Shown here: positions 14,358-15,724 of the stretch, piece by piece | Layout: the number at the start of each line of letters is the position of its first letter | How positions within the stretch are numbered: the stretch's first letter is position 1 | From: Arcticibacterium sp047623945 | GTDB lineage: Bacteria; Bacteroidota; Bacteroidia; Cytophagales; Spirosomataceae | Assembly (NCBI GenBank): GCA_047623945.1 | Contig: JBLHOT010000086.1 | Location: forward strand, 1-15,724 | Direction: 5' to 3' | DNA length: 15,724 nt | Translations under genes and position numbers: made by a program | The notes under the pieces: model-generated | What the model saw: only the letters and a program-made list of their open reading frames with translations | Database searches by the model: none | Told to the model about the DNA's origin: nothing

Positions 14358-15714
14358 AGATTATAAACTGTCGCTTTTTGTTCGAATCTTCGTTCTATTT
14401 ATTTCAATAGCGGCCTTTTTAGTAGCAATCTATAAACTAAATTTCGGTGTGGATGTGCTGAAATCTATTATTATAGTTGCACTACTCCTATTAATTATTG
14501 TTTTATCAATTCGTAGCATTTTTAATTTTACAATTCGAAGATATGCTGAAATGGATCGTTTCTTTGAGTCCATTAAATACAGAGATTTCACGCAATGGTA
14601 TAATGAAGAATCAGGACCTAAAGATATTAGAGATCTTCATAGGGGATTTAATAGTATTAACGAAACCATTAAAATAGTTAATAAGGAAAAAGAAGTTCAA
14701 TACTTATATCTCCAAAAAATATTGGAATTGGTAGATGCTGGAATTATCGCTTATAATATTGAATCCGGAAACGTTCTATGGGTCAATGACTCGTTTAATC
14801 AAGTTTTAAATATTCCAACTATTAAAAACATTCAATTTGTAAAAAAAAGAAATGCAAAAATGTTTGCGGATGTTTTTGAAACAGCTCATACAAACGGAAA
14901 TACGATAAGCATTGATTCTGAAAATGACAAAATCAAAATATTAATATCAAATTCATTTTTTAAGATAAATGATGCAGAGTTTAAATTAATAGTACTTCAA
15001 AATATTGAGAATACATTAAACCAAAATCAAGCTGAAGCATGGAATAAATTGCTTAGGGTAATGACACATGAAATTATGAACTCTATAACTCCCATTTCAT
15101 CCTTAGCTGAAACTTTGCAAACTAAAATTCGATTGTCTATAGAGGATCCTACTAAGAATCAAGTCGATACTAATGACCTTTATGTCGGTATTGAAAGTAT
15201 TCGTAATCGAAGCGAAGGATTAATGAAGTTTGCAAATACTTACAGGGGTCTAAACAAAATTTCTAACTTAAATTTAAGTAAAGCTTCAATTCAAACACTA
15301 TTTGAGAGCATTTCAAACTTATTGCAACCATCTCTCAAAAACAAGAATATAGAGTTGCAATTTAAGCTTACTAACGCTGAACTTCAAATTGAAATAGACG
15401 CATCATTAATCGAGCAGGTTTTAATTAATTTGATTCTAAATGCTGTAGATGCTTGTAAAAATACAGAAACCCCTTTGATCAAAATATCTGCCGAAAAAAA
15501 TAGTAAAGGAATTTCAATTATACATATTTCTGATAATGGCATAGGAATACCTCATGAAATATTGGATAAGATATTTATTCCTTTTTTTAGCACCAAAAAG
15601 AATGGAAGTGGAATAGGTTTAAGCCTATGTCAACAAATTATGTTTCTTCATAAAGGACAGATTCAAATTAATTCTATTGAAAACAGCGGCACTGTAATTC
15701 GCCTAGTGTTTTAA
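14347..15714 (+). CDS. Membrane sensor histidine kinase (NtrB/NtrY-like) with tiny periplasmic loop
   Basis: Inner-membrane kinase of 455 aa, cognate to the preceding regulator. TM1 (about 9-31) and TM2 (about 40-59) are separated by only about eight residues, so no periplasmic sensor domain exists. A HAMP-like linker (about 60-112) and a PAS-like domain (about 118-222, VDAGIIAYNIESGNVLWVNDSF) follow. The phosphorylation box is VMTHEIMNSITPI with H241. The ATPase domain has N365 (NLILNAVDA), DNGIG (396-400), an F-box FIPFFSTK (410-417) and GSGIGL (420-425). It is complete and ends 10 nt before the window edge. The ATG lies inside the regulator's last codons, so translation is probably coupled. 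The signal is likely sensed in the membrane or via a protein partner such as the ABC permease; the PAS domain could add a cytoplasmic cue. Confidence 0.93.
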   Translation: MAYRDYKLSLFVRIFVLFISIAAFLVAIYKLNFGVDVLKSIIIVALLLLIIVLSIRSIFNFTIRRYAEMDRFFESIKYRDFTQWYNEESGPKDIRDLHRGFNSINETIKIVNKEKEVQYLYLQKILELVDAGIIAYNIESGNVLWVNDSFNQVLNIPTIKNIQFVKKRNAKMFADVFETAHTNGNTISIDSENDKIKILISNSFFKINDAEFKLIVLQNIENTLNQNQAEAWNKLLRVMTHEIMNSITPISSLAETLQTKIRLSIEDPTKNQVDTNDLYVGIESIRNRSEGLMKFANTYRGLNKISNLNLSKASIQTLFESISNLLQPSLKNKNIELQFKLTNAELQIEIDASLIEQVLINLILNAVDACKNTETPLIKISAEKNSKGISIIHISDNGIGIPHEILDKIFIPFFSTKKNGSGIGLSLCQQIMFLHKGQIQINSIENSGTVIRLVF

Positions 15715-15724
15715 TGGACTCCAT

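Overview
The window reads as chromosomal DNA of a Bacteroidota bacterium, most likely of the Cytophagia/Cytophagales type. The signs are families typical of that phylum (a CarboxypepD_reg-like plus DUF5686 outer-membrane protein, an HTH_34 regulator, an 8-TM double FtsX-type ABC permease ending in the usual 'ANPIKSLRNE' tail, a GAFTDA-type sigma-54 response regulator), weak or absent Shine-Dalgarno sequences, and at least one promoter matching the phylum's TTTG / TAnnTTTG consensus. The species cannot be named from the sequence alone.

Left part (1-9132). After a gene-free leader of about 400 nt comes a lipoprotein made of three near-identical PepSY-like repeats, closed by two hairpin terminators. 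Next, on the minus strand, is a tightly packed four-gene operon (promoter near 3262, genes running 3234 to 1362): a six-TM membrane protein, an HTH_34 winged-helix regulator, a small secreted lipocalin-like protein and a DUF2306 membrane protein. Its promoter carries two overlapping perfect palindromes that are good candidates for the regulator's own operator. Divergent from it is an 814-aa outer-membrane DUF5686 protein, followed by a 63-aa secreted protein of unknown function and a 969-aa periplasmic M16 (insulinase-type) zinc peptidase with a strong terminator.

Middle (9133-9684). About 550 nt hold no intact gene. Two overlapping open stretches on the minus strand look protein-like but lie in different frames, and may be decayed coding sequence.

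Right part (9685-15714). A regulated ABC export module in two divergent arms: minus strand, ATPase (LolD/MacB type) and double FtsX permease; plus strand, a sigma-54 response regulator overlapping by 11 nt a histidine kinase that has two TM helices joined by only about eight periplasmic residues. A near-palindrome with TTGG and CCAA ends lies between the arms. The likely logic is that the kinase senses something in the membrane (possibly transporter activity itself), phosphorylates the regulator, and the regulator activates the ABC genes. Base composition falls from about 42% GC in lines counted by hand in the M16/DUF5686 genes to about 28-33% in most lines counted here, so this module may have a separate origin.

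The most interesting points are the compact two-component/FtsX module, which looks like a sigma-54 counterpart of Bce-type flux sensors, and the palindromic operator in the HTH_34 operon promoter. No tRNA, rRNA, CRISPR array or intact mobile element was found.
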